The notes under the pieces were generated by a model that searched no databases, was not told the origin of the DNA, and saw only the letters and a program-made list of their open reading frames with translations. A stretch of DNA of 64,000 nucleotides, taken from NCBI GenBank assembly GCA_003370465.1, contig QQTG01000009.1:62001-126000 (forward strand), in the 5' to 3' direction. A program made the position numbers and the translations under genes. Positions 28,640 to 37,486 of the stretch are shown here, one piece after another (position 1 is the first letter of the stretch; each line of letters begins with the position of its first letter). The DNA comes from Kangiella sp. HD9-110m-PIT-SAG07. GTDB lineage: Bacteria; Pseudomonadota; Gammaproteobacteria; Enterobacterales; Kangiellaceae.

Positions 28640-31309
28640 TTATTTGTTGTTTGTTTTTTTTGAGTAATCTTCTAGTCTCACCACTTTTGGATCTTTCAGT
28701 ACGCTGTGATGTAAATTATCGAAGTACTTTTCTTCCAGCTGTTCCAGTGATATTGGCGGATCAAAGTAGAAGCCTTGAAATAAGCTACAGCGTTCATTCG
28801 TTAAGTAATCCAGTTGCTCTTTAGTTTCTACACCTTCAGCAATAATTTCTAAGCCCATATCATGACTCATACCAATAACCGTTCGGATGATAGTTTCGCT
28901 GTCGGGATCGCCGGGTATATCTTTGACGAATGAGCGATCAATTTTCAATTTATCAAGTGGCAGCCTCTTTAGATAAGTAAGAGACGAATACCCCGTTCCA
29001 AAGTCATCAATTGAAAGCTTCACGCCGAGTTTTTTCAACTCCTGCAATACATCAACCGACACCCGAGCTTCGTGAAGTAATACTGTTTCTGTTACTTCTA
29101 ACTCAAGTAAATGTGGAGGTATCTTAGTCTTCTCAAGAAGTTTTTTGATATAGTTCACCAAATCTGAGTTGCGGATTTGGACGGCCGATAAGTTGACGGT
29201 AATAAAGGGGGAGTGACCGTACTGCTCAAGCCAGTGTTTAATTTGATAACAAACTTGTTTTAAGACCCATTCGCCAATAGGAATAATTAAGTGATTTTCT
29301 TCGGCGATAGGAATGAATTCTACTGGCGAAATAATGCCTTCGGTTGGGTGGCTCCAACGTAAAAGTGCTTCCGCGCCGATGAATTTATTACCATCACGGT
29401 TAACTTGAGGCTGATAACGAATAATGAATCGAGACTCTGCAAGAGCCTTACGTAGTTCCTTTTCTAGAATATGCTTACGGACAACGGCTTTTTCCATGGC
29501 TTTCTTGAATACTGCAAAGCGATTACGCCCCATCGATTTTGCATAGTACATTGCGGTATCCGCACGCTGAATAATAGACTCTTCGGTTTCTGCGTCACGA
29601 GGGTAAATGACAACTCCAATACTGGCTGTTGAAAAAAGTTTATTACCATTAACGATGTACTCCTGAGCCAGCGTAAAATTAACTTTTTCTGCAATTTTGC
29701 AGGCTGACTGTTCAGCTCTTTCAGGATCACCAGATAATTGGTTTAGCTGAATGATAAATTCATCGCCTCCAAGGCGCGATACTGTATCACCGTCTCTAAT
29801 GATGCCTTGAAGCCGCTCTGCGACTTCTTGCAATAGCTTATCACCTGCCATGTGGCCTAGAGAATCATTAATGGTTTTAAAGTAGTCGAGGTCGATAAAC
29901 AGAACAGCTCCACTGTGTCCATAACGTCTGGTGAGAGCTAGAGACTGATGAATTCTATCATTAAGAAGCAAGCGGTTAGGGAGCTCAGTTAGCGAGTCAT
30001 GTTGTGCCATGTGTTGAATCTGGCGTTCATACTCTTTCGAATCTGTTATATCAACGCCAACTGTAACAATAGAAGGAATTCGACTATAACGAGTAATAAA
30101 AGGGACTTTAGAGATATTTAATGTCGCCTTATGACCATCAATATTGTGCGTTTCAATTTCTTTTTGAATAGCGTGAGCGTCTCTACGCAACAATAGTGAT
30201 TCGTCTTCAAACAAGTTAGTTGACTGTGGAATACGTTTAATTAAATCATCTTTGCAGTAACCTTCAATATCAGACATTTGAATTCCGAAAAAGTTGGCTG
30301 CGTATCGGTTGGCGAGAATGAGCCTACCGTTGGCATTGGTTGCAAAGATCATATGAGGTACTAAGTTAATGATTTGTCGGATTTGGTCACTTTGATCCTC
30401 AAGTTCTTGTGTCTGTTTCTTCACTTGTTTTTTAAGCAAAATAGCAACTAGAGCAGCAGTAACCAATAAACCCGCGAGTACTAATAAGCTATATAGAAGC
30501 CATAAGGGGAAGTTTGTTTTTTCTTCGATAACTCCCTTGAGGTATTTATCTTTTAATTGATAATAAGGAGAGCTTGAGTCGAAACGCCACAGTTTAGTAT
30601 AACGGTCTATGGTGGCGAGCAGATCATTATTGGTGTTTTTAGCAGTTGCAAAGAGTACTTTTCTAGGCTCAAAAACAATAGGGGTTCGTTTTACATAAGG
30701 GTTGTTATGGCTATAACTGACCAAGTTACTTGTAACCGCGGCAGAGACATCATTGCTTTCGATGAAGCTAAGAGCTTGTTTATACGTTTCAACTTCGACA
30801 AACTGACATTCAATATCGAACAAATCGCACAGGTTTTTTAATTTGATACCGTAAACTTCATTTTTAATAACGGCAACTTTCTTGCCCGATAAGCCGATAA
30901 TATTTTCTGGAGTTTTAGCGTCTTTATGTATAAAGACCTGTCCCCAGCCCGTTAGAATACCTTCTTCATTGTAATCTAAATATTCAGCTCGATCTTCTGA
31001 GTAGGCGATAAAAGGGATGAGGTCGAGTTCGTGGTTAAGTGTTTTAGGAATGACTTCCGGCCAGTTGAGGTTGACCCATTCAATATCCCAGCCTTCGTGT
31101 TGGGCCATGGTTTCTAACAACTCAACCATAAAGCCGCTATTGTTTCCATCTTGGTTAACGATCATGATGGGCGGAGCGTTAAACATAGCTACGCGCAAAG
31201 ACCGCGGGGGATCTTTAGTTTGTTTGCTAGCCAATGCGCTGACCGCTATGAGGTGGCTTGAGAGCAACAAAGCTACCAACAGTAGGGTCTTTGAATATAT
31301 TTTATACAA
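28640..31309 (-). CDS. Membrane sensor with periplasmic SBP, PAS, GGDEF and EAL domains
   Basis: An 889-residue c-di-GMP enzyme. Order: signal peptide, periplasmic solute-binding (SBP_bac_3) domain about 37-265, membrane helix about 273-295, PAS about 305-425, GGDEF about 435-600, EAL about 612-865. The active motifs look intact: RLGGDEF for cyclase and EALLRW, DDFGTGYSS and KIDRSFV for phosphodiesterase. It may therefore both make and break c-di-GMP, in response to an amino-acid-like ligand or the PAS input. The start is TTG with an AAGGGG site 6 bases upstream. A small STAS-like gene precedes it by 60 bases. Confidence 0.93.
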   Translation of the reverse strand: MYKIYSKTLLLVALLLSSHLIAVSALASKQTKDPPRSLRVAMFNAPPIMIVNQDGNNSGFMVELLETMAQHEGWDIEWVNLNWPEVIPKTLNHELDLIPFIAYSEDRAEYLDYNEEGILTGWGQVFIHKDAKTPENIIGLSGKKVAVIKNEVYGIKLKNLCDLFDIECQFVEVETYKQALSFIESNDVSAAVTSNLVSYSHNNPYVKRTPIVFEPRKVLFATAKNTNNDLLATIDRYTKLWRFDSSSPYYQLKDKYLKGVIEEKTNFPLWLLYSLLVLAGLLVTAALVAILLKKQVKKQTQELEDQSDQIRQIINLVPHMIFATNANGRLILANRYAANFFGIQMSDIEGYCKDDLIKRIPQSTNLFEDESLLLRRDAHAIQKEIETHNIDGHKATLNISKVPFITRYSRIPSIVTVGVDITDSKEYERQIQHMAQHDSLTELPNRLLLNDRIHQSLALTRRYGHSGAVLFIDLDYFKTINDSLGHMAGDKLLQEVAERLQGIIRDGDTVSRLGGDEFIIQLNQLSGDPERAEQSACKIAEKVNFTLAQEYIVNGNKLFSTASIGVVIYPRDAETEESIIQRADTAMYYAKSMGRNRFAVFKKAMEKAVVRKHILEKELRKALAESRFIIRYQPQVNRDGNKFIGAEALLRWSHPTEGIISPVEFIPIAEENHLIIPIGEWVLKQVCYQIKHWLEQYGHSPFITVNLSAVQIRNSDLVNYIKKLLEKTKIPPHLLELEVTETVLLHEARVSVDVLQELKKLGVKLSIDDFGTGYSSLTYLKRLPLDKLKIDRSFVKDIPGDPDSETIIRTVIGMSHDMGLEIIAEGVETKEQLDYLTNERCSLFQGFYFDPPISLEQLEEKYFDNLHHSVLKDPKVVRLEDYSKKTNNK

Positions 31310-31369
31310 TTTTTACCCCTTTCTTGTACTAACCATATTATTATTTCTTATTTTTGGCAATATAATTCA

Positions 31370-31852
31370 TTAGTTTATATGGTTGCTCTTAGGGTAGGAG
31401 CCAAGCCAACGAATGGCTTGCTTTACTGTTGTAAATATCCCAATAGGGTAGTTTAGGTTTGTTGATTCTGTCGGCTTTTGTGTACGGTTAATGAAGAGCT
31501 GTTCTAGGTAATGACGCTCTAAGACTGACATGTTTCCTTTGCTTAAAACATATGCAACTGATTGGTATAGCTTTTGATGTGGGTATGACTGGATATAATT
31601 CCAGCTATCGGTTGAAAGGTCTGAAACTCCATCTAGTAGGATCATAACCCGTGGTAATCTCGGGTGATATTGGTGGTATATATTGGTGATTAACTCATCT
31701 TGCTGCTGTAGAAGATGCAGATCCAACTCCACGCTATAAGGGTAACTCAGTGTTACCAAGTTATTGCTGGTTTCTATCATGGTGGGCGAATGTCCGTGTC
31801 TATGCTTTTGGCATTCTAGCTGTGTGTCGCTGGTCAGTTGTTGCTTCTTCAT
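31370..31852 (-). CDS. Small protein with possible STAS/SpoIIAA-like fold
   Basis: A 160-residue soluble protein with no signal peptide or membrane helix. After a polar start the pattern of alternating strands and helices, with VMILLDGVSDLSTDSW in the middle and IGIFTTVKQAIRWLGSY at the end, resembles proteins of the STAS/SpoIIAA-like group, where F-x-x-x-x-x-A-x-x-W-L closes the domain. I do not recognise it further. It is the first gene before the SBP-PAS-GGDEF-EAL sensor on the same strand, so the two may form one signalling unit. The assignment is tentative. Confidence 0.6.
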   Translation of the reverse strand: MKKQQLTSDTQLECQKHRHGHSPTMIETSNNLVTLSYPYSVELDLHLLQQQDELITNIYHQYHPRLPRVMILLDGVSDLSTDSWNYIQSYPHQKLYQSVAYVLSKGNMSVLERHYLEQLFINRTQKPTESTNLNYPIGIFTTVKQAIRWLGSYPKSNHIN

Positions 31853-31950
31853 TCGTAAACCTTGCCGCCACGGGCATTCTCGATACCGATAGCATTATAG
31901 GCAATAACTGAGGTATTGATTGTTATATTGTTTAAAATATGTACAAACGA

Positions 31951-31980
31951 AAAAAGCAGCCCGGAGGCTGCTCAGTTTTT
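31951..31980 (-). terminator. Terminator after the S46 peptidase gene
   Basis: On the minus strand AGCAGCC-TCCG-GGCTGCT is followed by six T. The plus-strand copy also has T-rich sequence after it, but no plus-strand gene needs it. Confidence 0.85.
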
Positions 31981-32010
31981 CTAGGAGTGTTACTCTAATC
32001 TATCAGAAGC

Positions 32011-34179
32011 TTATCGAACGACCTTCATTTCATTGATGAGGTTTTGCGCATTATCAACATACTTCATAACCCATAACATGTAAGCACTGCTGACGTGGAT
32101 TGAGCGATTTAGTTGAGGGTTATAATCCCAGTCACCAATAATGGACTCATAAACACCATCAAACAATAAGCCAACAAATTCAGCGTTAGCATTCATAGTC
32201 GGTGAGCCTGAGTTACCGCCTGTTGTATCGACAGTACTTAAAAAATTCACCTGTACGCTGTTCAGCGCCGAGTCTTTATACTCTCCGTACTGCTTTGCAT
32301 TGATCAGAGCTAGCTGGTTTATAGGCGAGTTAAACGGCTCTTCGCCAGTATGCTTGGCTTTAATACCTTCTAATGTAGTAAATGGTGTGGCTGACAAGCC
32401 GTCCTGAGGCGAGTAGCCCTTTACGTTGCCATAAGTTACCCGAAGCGTGCTGTTAGCATCAGCGTACACTGGCTTACCTTGAGATTTGTAGAAATCGATT
32501 ATCGCTGCCATGTATTGTGGGCGTAACTTCTTAAACTCACCAGACTGCTCTTTATCTTCCAGCTCTTTCTTATAGTTTTCATCGTAAGTCGCTACAGCAA
32601 GCTGAATAAATGGATCATCTGAGTTTTTAAAATCTTCTACCGATTTACCAACCCAGTTTAAACGAACTTCTTGATCCGTTAGTTCGGTTTCAGCGAACAT
32701 ATTATCAACTTTGTCGTTAAACTCTGTAGCATTAAACTCGTTGCTTATATCCATAAACTTGTCATAGCTCACCACGCGATCTTCTTTAGGCAGTGATGCA
32801 TACTGAGCAACAAAGTGTTTGTATAAAGCTTTTTCGACCTCAGCATCCCAGCGACGGTTCATACGCTTCAAGCTTTCTTTGATACGGATTAAGTCACGCT
32901 CCTGGTAACCAGGGTCACGCTCGGCATCAGGCTTCTGGCTTTCAATTGCTAACCGGTATAGGCGATCTGCAGTGCCAGTAAGTGTATCTCGGCTCATGCC
33001 CCATTTCTTAAGCTCAATGGCTTGGTCTTTAAGATCTTCTTTAATTAAAGCATCAAGTTCAGCTAGCGAGTCGCCGTGTTTTTCCTTCATAGCTGGGTTA
33101 TCTAATAACCAAGCTTCTAAATCGGCTTCGAGTTTTTGCCGTCTTTCCAACAAATTACCTTTGCCATAGCTTTCTATCATGCTTCCCCAGTTTTTCTCTG
33201 CGTTATTTAAGCCCGCAAGTGTACTTGCATACTTAACGCGAGCATCACTACCTTCAGGGGCATTTTGTTCGATGATATCAATATATTTATGCAAGATAGT
33301 TCGGAAAGTAGGGTAGCGCCACTCAAACTGGTTCTTGACCTCAGCACTGGTGCGATAGCGATTTGTTCGGCCTGGATAACCAGTGACCATGACGAAATCA
33401 TCTTTAGCAACACCATTAGCATTTACTGTTAAGAAATGCTCAGGTTCATAAGGGACATTGTCCTTAGAAAAGTCCGCAGGTTTTCCATCCTTGCCAACAT
33501 AAGCGCGATAAAAAGCGAAATCCCCTGTATGACGAGGCCACATCCAGTTATCGACATCACCGCCGTACTTACCAATGTGAGACGATGGTGCGTAAACTAA
33601 GCGAACGTCACGAATTTCCATCTGCTTGATTAAGTAATACTCAAGACCGCCGTGGAAAGAATAAACGTTACAGCGATAGCCTTCTTCAGCTTCACAGTCA
33701 GCGACAAGAGATTTCTCAATCTTTTCAACCGCCTTATAGCGGCTCATGCCTGACATTTCGTCTGTTAGTTCGTCTTTAATTGAGTTAGTCACTTTAGTCA
33801 CTTCTGTGGTGACATAAACACGTGAACCCGGAGCTGCTGCTAATTCTTCAGAAAACTCTTTAGCCAAAAAACCTTTTTCTAACAGGTTATTTTCAGCGGT
33901 AGAGTTAAACTGGATGCTACCGTAAGCGCAGTGGTGATTAGTCGCAACTAAGCCTTTTGGTGAAAGGAACGATGCAGTACAACCGCCGAGGCTAATCACC
34001 GCACCCATAGGAAATTCGGTTAGCTTGGTTAAGTTATCCGGATCAATTTTTAATCCAGCATCTTTTAAGTGTTTCTCAATACTTGGAAGCTGATCTGGCT
34101 GCCACATACCTTCATCAGCCATAAGTGGTGAAGCGACAGTTGCCAAAGAAGCGGCAGCCGCTAACATCAATTTTTTCAT
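32011..34179 (-). CDS. S46 family dipeptidyl-peptidase (DPP7-like)
   Basis: A 722-residue exported serine peptidase with a signal peptide ending near SPLMA. The S46 triad is visible: His in TNHHCAYGSIQ (about 81), Asp in GGDVDNWMWPRHTGDF (about 210-220) and Ser in TGGNSGSPTMNA (about 650). The residue after FD near the Ser is Gly (LLFDGVYE); in this family Gly there goes with DPP7 (hydrophobic P1) and Arg with DPP11 (acidic P1), so DPP7-like specificity is inferred. It removes dipeptides from peptides in the periplasm, fitting a protein-feeding organism. It is a single-gene unit with its own terminator. Confidence 0.93.
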   Translation of the reverse strand: MKKLMLAAAASLATVASPLMADEGMWQPDQLPSIEKHLKDAGLKIDPDNLTKLTEFPMGAVISLGGCTASFLSPKGLVATNHHCAYGSIQFNSTAENNLLEKGFLAKEFSEELAAAPGSRVYVTTEVTKVTNSIKDELTDEMSGMSRYKAVEKIEKSLVADCEAEEGYRCNVYSFHGGLEYYLIKQMEIRDVRLVYAPSSHIGKYGGDVDNWMWPRHTGDFAFYRAYVGKDGKPADFSKDNVPYEPEHFLTVNANGVAKDDFVMVTGYPGRTNRYRTSAEVKNQFEWRYPTFRTILHKYIDIIEQNAPEGSDARVKYASTLAGLNNAEKNWGSMIESYGKGNLLERRQKLEADLEAWLLDNPAMKEKHGDSLAELDALIKEDLKDQAIELKKWGMSRDTLTGTADRLYRLAIESQKPDAERDPGYQERDLIRIKESLKRMNRRWDAEVEKALYKHFVAQYASLPKEDRVVSYDKFMDISNEFNATEFNDKVDNMFAETELTDQEVRLNWVGKSVEDFKNSDDPFIQLAVATYDENYKKELEDKEQSGEFKKLRPQYMAAIIDFYKSQGKPVYADANSTLRVTYGNVKGYSPQDGLSATPFTTLEGIKAKHTGEEPFNSPINQLALINAKQYGEYKDSALNSVQVNFLSTVDTTGGNSGSPTMNANAEFVGLLFDGVYESIIGDWDYNPQLNRSIHVSSAYMLWVMKYVDNAQNLINEMKVVR

Positions 34180-34315
34180 GGATTATCCCCTGATAATACG
34201 AATGTTTTTCGTTTTAAAATTTATCCAGCCAACAATATAAATGGACTGTAGCCAATTTCCAGTAGGATTCAGTAGTAAAATGTAAATAAGTGTTGCAGTA
34301 GGGCATCGTTGTATT

Positions 34316-34368
34316 GTTCCTTTTCTTGCTGTCTAAGCGACCTTGGGAACCCTTTAGGGGAAAGGAAC
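34316..34368. repeat. Hairpin-forming intergenic sequence
   Basis: GTTCCTTTTC pairs with GGAAAGGAAC over about 33 bases, with a smaller CCC-TTTA-GGG hairpin inside. The stretch 34180-34565 has no convincing gene. A 75-codon plus-strand frame across it looks like translation of repeat DNA. Confidence 0.45.
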
Positions 34369-34565
34369 CAAAAGAAAGACACCCCCAAGATTAAGGTTAT
34401 ACTGCGTATAACTTCCTTCGCAGTAAATCAATCACTTAACGCATCGTGGAATACATCCCATCCATGGCCTGAATTTCACTATTCAAAACGTCCTGTTTTA
34501 AATTGCTATGATTGTTTTCTCCTCAGCTTAATCTAATGGGGTGCTGGGTGTTGTATGATAGTTCA

Positions 34566-34934
34566 TTAACTACTTTTGATACTAGAAAGACCCTGCTCAG
34601 TAATCCTATATACTGAATTACTAGTTTCCATCAACCCTAAGTAAGAAATAAAGTTAGATTGGCATTTTCCACATTTAGTAGAATATATAGATGGCATTCC
34701 ACCATCATGGGACTTCCCAACAATACCAAAATGGTGCTCGATTCTTTTTACTTCTTCGGATGTATAGGTATTAAACCAGCTATATGCAGACTTTAAAATT
34801 ATTGGAAATGAGATAGTATTTTGGTGAAAGCACAGAGGGCAGTTAAAAATAAAGTCAGCTAACTCATAACTGTGATGAAATGGCTTTCTAGAGTAGCTTG
34901 GCTTTATGAAGTTTTTTAATATTTCTATTGATAT
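34566..34934 (-). pseudogene. Zinc-ribbon ORF without a start codon, possible immunity-type remnant
   Basis: An open frame of 122 codons ends at TAA (34566-34568) and is bounded upstream by TAA at 34935-34937. It contains no ATG, GTG or TTG in its first 60 codons; only ATA codons occur near the expected start. The product is well formed: ADFIFNCPLCFHQ and STKCGKCQSNF give two CxxC pairs, as in a zinc ribbon, and between them lie KSAYSWFNTY and GIVGKSHDGGMPS. The layout reminds me of small immunity-like proteins seen beside Rhs or other polymorphic toxins; this is from memory and unchecked. It is flanked by repeats and is probably a 5'-truncated or decayed gene. Confidence 0.55.
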
Positions 34935-34972
34935 TTAAAGTAACGAACGATGGTATGACGAGGTAAATTATT

Positions 34973-35060
34973 GTCATCCCGTGGTTTAACCACGGGATCC
35001 AGTGTCTTTTAAATAAACAGTAATTAGTATCTGGATACCGCGGTCAAGCCGCGGTATGAC
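34973..35060. repeat. Interspersed double-hairpin repeat (GTCAT…ATGAC type), copy 1
   Basis: The element starts GTCAT and ends ATGAC. The left hairpin is CCCGTGG-TTTAA-CCACGGG and the right one ATACCGCGG-TCAAG-CCGCGGTAT, with ATCCAG/CTGGAT pairing around the middle. It lies directly after the last gene of the liu cluster and may also stop transcription. A variant occurs at 43168-43232. Confidence 0.8.
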
Positions 35061-35072
35061 GCTCGTAGGGAA

Positions 35073-35729
35073 TTAAACCTTCATCTCTGGAACATTGTCC
35101 GGAATAACCAAGTCACCGTCTGTCTTTTCTTGAATCTCTTCAACAGATACGCCTGGCGCTCGTTCGATGAGGTGGAATGCGCCGTCTTTAATTTCCATTA
35201 AGGCAAGCTCAGTAATGACATGTTTAATGCATTGTGCGCCTGTTAGCGGAAGCGTGCATTCCTTTAAGATTTTAGATTTGCCATGCTTGTTAGCGTGAGT
35301 CATGGTAACGATGATATTTTCTGCGCCGGCAACTAAGTCCATCGCGCCCCCCATACCTTTGACCAATTTCCCTGGAATCATCCACGAAGCGATATTACCT
35401 TGCTGATCGACTTCGAAAGCACCCAGTACAGTAAGGTCGACATGACCACCGCGAATCATAGCGAAGCTTTCTGCTGATGAGAAAAACGCTGCACCTGTTG
35501 CGGCAGTTACGGTTTGCTTACCTGCGTTGATTAAGTCAGGATCGATCGTTTCTTCAGTTGGGAATTCGCCCATACCCAATAAACCATTTTCCGACTGCAT
35601 CATCACTTCGACGCCTTTTGGAACATAGTTGGCAACGAGGGTAGGGATGCCGATTCCTAAGTTTACATAGAAACCGTCTTCTAATTCTTGCGCCACTCGC
35701 ATGGCGATTTGTTCACGTGATAGTGCCAT
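35073..35729 (-). CDS. 3-oxoacid CoA-transferase subunit B
   Basis: A 218-residue beta subunit of the family I CoA transferase (AtoA/ScoB type). The catalytic Glu lies in MMQSENGLLGMG (about residue 46), and GVSVEEIQEKTDGDLVIP is typical of the C-terminus. With subunit A it moves CoA between succinyl-CoA and acetoacetate. Here it would activate the acetoacetate released by HMG-CoA lyase, finishing leucine degradation. It is the last gene of the minus-strand cluster, 11 bases after subunit A. Confidence 0.94.
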   Translation of the reverse strand: MALSREQIAMRVAQELEDGFYVNLGIGIPTLVANYVPKGVEVMMQSENGLLGMGEFPTEETIDPDLINAGKQTVTAATGAAFFSSAESFAMIRGGHVDLTVLGAFEVDQQGNIASWMIPGKLVKGMGGAMDLVAGAENIIVTMTHANKHGKSKILKECTLPLTGAQCIKHVITELALMEIKDGAFHLIERAPGVSVEEIQEKTDGDLVIPDNVPEMKV

Positions 35730-35740
35730 GATTGCGCTCC

Positions 35741-36442
35741 TTATGCCTTAACTGTGCGTTGTTCAATACGTTTCTCAAAGCTATTCCCTTTAATAACACG
35801 CTGAACATAAATACCCGGAGTGTGGATGTAGTTAGGATCTAACTCGCCCGGCTCAACAATTTCTTCAACTTCCGCTACGGTAATTTTACCCGCTGTAGCC
35901 ATCATCGGATTAAAGTTCATGGCTGTTTTGTTGAAAATCAAATTACCCATAGTATCGGCTTTCCATGCTTTTACTAAAGCAAAGTCAGCGGTTAACGAAG
36001 GCTCAAGAACATAGTCGCGGCCATCGATATTGCGGGTTTCTTTACCTTCAGCAACTTTCGTTCCGAAACCTGTTGCAGTAAAGAACGCAGGGATACCAGC
36101 GCCGCCAGCACGAATTTTCTCAGCCAAAGTACCTTGTGGCGTTAGGATAACTTCCATCTCGCCAGACAGTAATAGTTTTTCAAACAACTCGTTTTCACCA
36201 ACGTAAGAACCAATCATTGTGCTGATTTGACGCTTCTCGAGCCATTTGCCTAGGCCGAAACCATCGACGCCCGCGTTGTTGGAGATAGCAGTTAGACCTT
36301 TGCAGCCTAATTTATTGACCTGCTCGATAAGACCTTCTGGAATACCACAAAGTCCGAAACCGCCAACCATAACGGTCATATCATCTTTGAAACCTTCTAA
36401 GGCTTCTTCGTAACTATTTACGACTTTATTAAAACCTGACAT
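35741..36442 (-). CDS. 3-oxoacid CoA-transferase subunit A
   Basis: A 233-residue alpha subunit (AtoD/ScoA type). It shows the glycine-rich CoA-binding [16 protein letters not shown] near residue 25, then [16 protein letters not shown] and the C-terminal [20 protein letters not shown]. It works with the B subunit 11 bases downstream as a heterotetramer in the cytosol. Its position between HMG-CoA lyase and the B subunit ties it to acetoacetate use. Succinyl-CoA is the most likely CoA donor, but acetyl-CoA (ato type) cannot be excluded. Confidence 0.94.
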   Translation of the reverse strand: MSGFNKVVNSYEEALEGFKDDMTVMVGGFGLCGIPEGLIEQVNKLGCKGLTAISNNAGVDGFGLGKWLEKRQISTMIGSYVGENELFEKLLLSGEMEVILTPQGTLAEKIRAGGAGIPAFFTATGFGTKVAEGKETRNIDGRDYVLEPSLTADFALVKAWKADTMGNLIFNKTAMNFNPMMATAGKITVAEVEEIVEPGELDPNYIHTPGIYVQRVIKGNSFEKRIEQRTVKA

Positions 36443-36498
36443 TTTAATTCCTCGTCATATTTTAAGAGTATTTATTTTTACCTGACTATAGCGTTTCG

Positions 36499-37440
36499 TT
36501 ACTTTCTTTTAGAAAGAACGGCATTCGCCACGCGCGATACAGGCTTTCGTCCTAGTTGATCGGAAATATAAAGACCTGCATCAACCAGTTTGTCTAAATC
36601 AATCCCAGTTTCAATGCCCAGGCCATTTAACATGTAAATCACGTCTTCGGTCGCTACGTTTCCTGTAGCGCCTGGCGCATAAGGGCAGCCCCCTAAACCT
36701 GATACTGAACTATCTATCGTCGCAACACCAAGCTCTAAGCAAGCATATAGATTTGCTAGCGCTTGTCCATAGGTATCATGAAAGTGACAAGCCAATTTCT
36801 CAACTGGTACAACTTTTGTCACTGCTTCAATCATCGCTTTTGCTTTCGCTGGCGTACCAACACCGATCGTATCGCCGAGTGAAACTTCATAGCAACCAAG
36901 CTCATAAAGGTCTTTTGCAACTTTAGCGACCTGTTCTGGCGCAATGTCACCATCAAAAGGGCAGCCCAGTACGCAAGAAACATAGCCGCGGACTTTAATG
37001 CCATGCTCTTTAGCCGCTGCCATCACGGGTTTAAAGCGTTCGATGGATTCAGCGATAGAGCAGTTGATGTTTTTTTGTGAGAAACCCTCGGAAGCTGCCG
37101 CAAATACAGCAACTTCCTCAGCACTTCCTGCTAAAGCACCTTCAAAGCCTTTGATGTTTGGTGTTAGAACCGGAAAGGTTACATCAGGGTTCGCTTCTTT
37201 AAGCGGTTTAATGGCTTGCATCATTTCGTGATGGTCCGCCATTTGCGGCACCCATTTCGGCGAAACAAACGCTGTCGCTTCGATGTCTTTTTCACCAGCT
37301 TCAATTAAGCGCTTGATCAACTCTATTTTTACGTCTGTTGAAACAGGCTGTTTTTCGTTTTGCAAGCCATCACGAGGTCCCATTTCAACAATGCGCACCT
37401 TGTTTGGCAAATGCTCAATATGATCGTCCACTAGAACCAT
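36499..37440 (-). CDS. liuE: Hydroxymethylglutaryl-CoA lyase
   Basis: A 313-residue TIM-barrel lyase of the HMGL family. It has [13 protein letters not shown] (metal and substrate residues), [25 protein letters not shown] with two metal-binding His, and [18 protein letters not shown] with the catalytic Cys. It cleaves HMG-CoA to acetyl-CoA and acetoacetate, the last carbon-splitting step of leucine degradation. It lies between the biotin carboxylase subunit and the CoA transferase, 46 bases after the former. Confidence 0.95.
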   Translation of the reverse strand: MVLVDDHIEHLPNKVRIVEMGPRDGLQNEKQPVSTDVKIELIKRLIEAGEKDIEATAFVSPKWVPQMADHHEMMQAIKPLKEANPDVTFPVLTPNIKGFEGALAGSAEEVAVFAAASEGFSQKNINCSIAESIERFKPVMAAAKEHGIKVRGYVSCVLGCPFDGDIAPEQVAKVAKDLYELGCYEVSLGDTIGVGTPAKAKAMIEAVTKVVPVEKLACHFHDTYGQALANLYACLELGVATIDSSVSGLGGCPYAPGATGNVATEDVIYMLNGLGIETGIDLDKLVDAGLYISDQLGRKPVSRVANAVLSKRK

Positions 37441-37486
37441 GTCAGTCTCCTGAGTTACTTCTCTCTAGTATTAATCTTCTCTGGTA

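Noticed and set aside
34309-34536. 75-codon plus-strand frame in the S46-liu gap
   Set aside because: Low-complexity composition, spans a hairpin repeat and has no ribosome site or recognisable domain; looks like translated repeat DNA.
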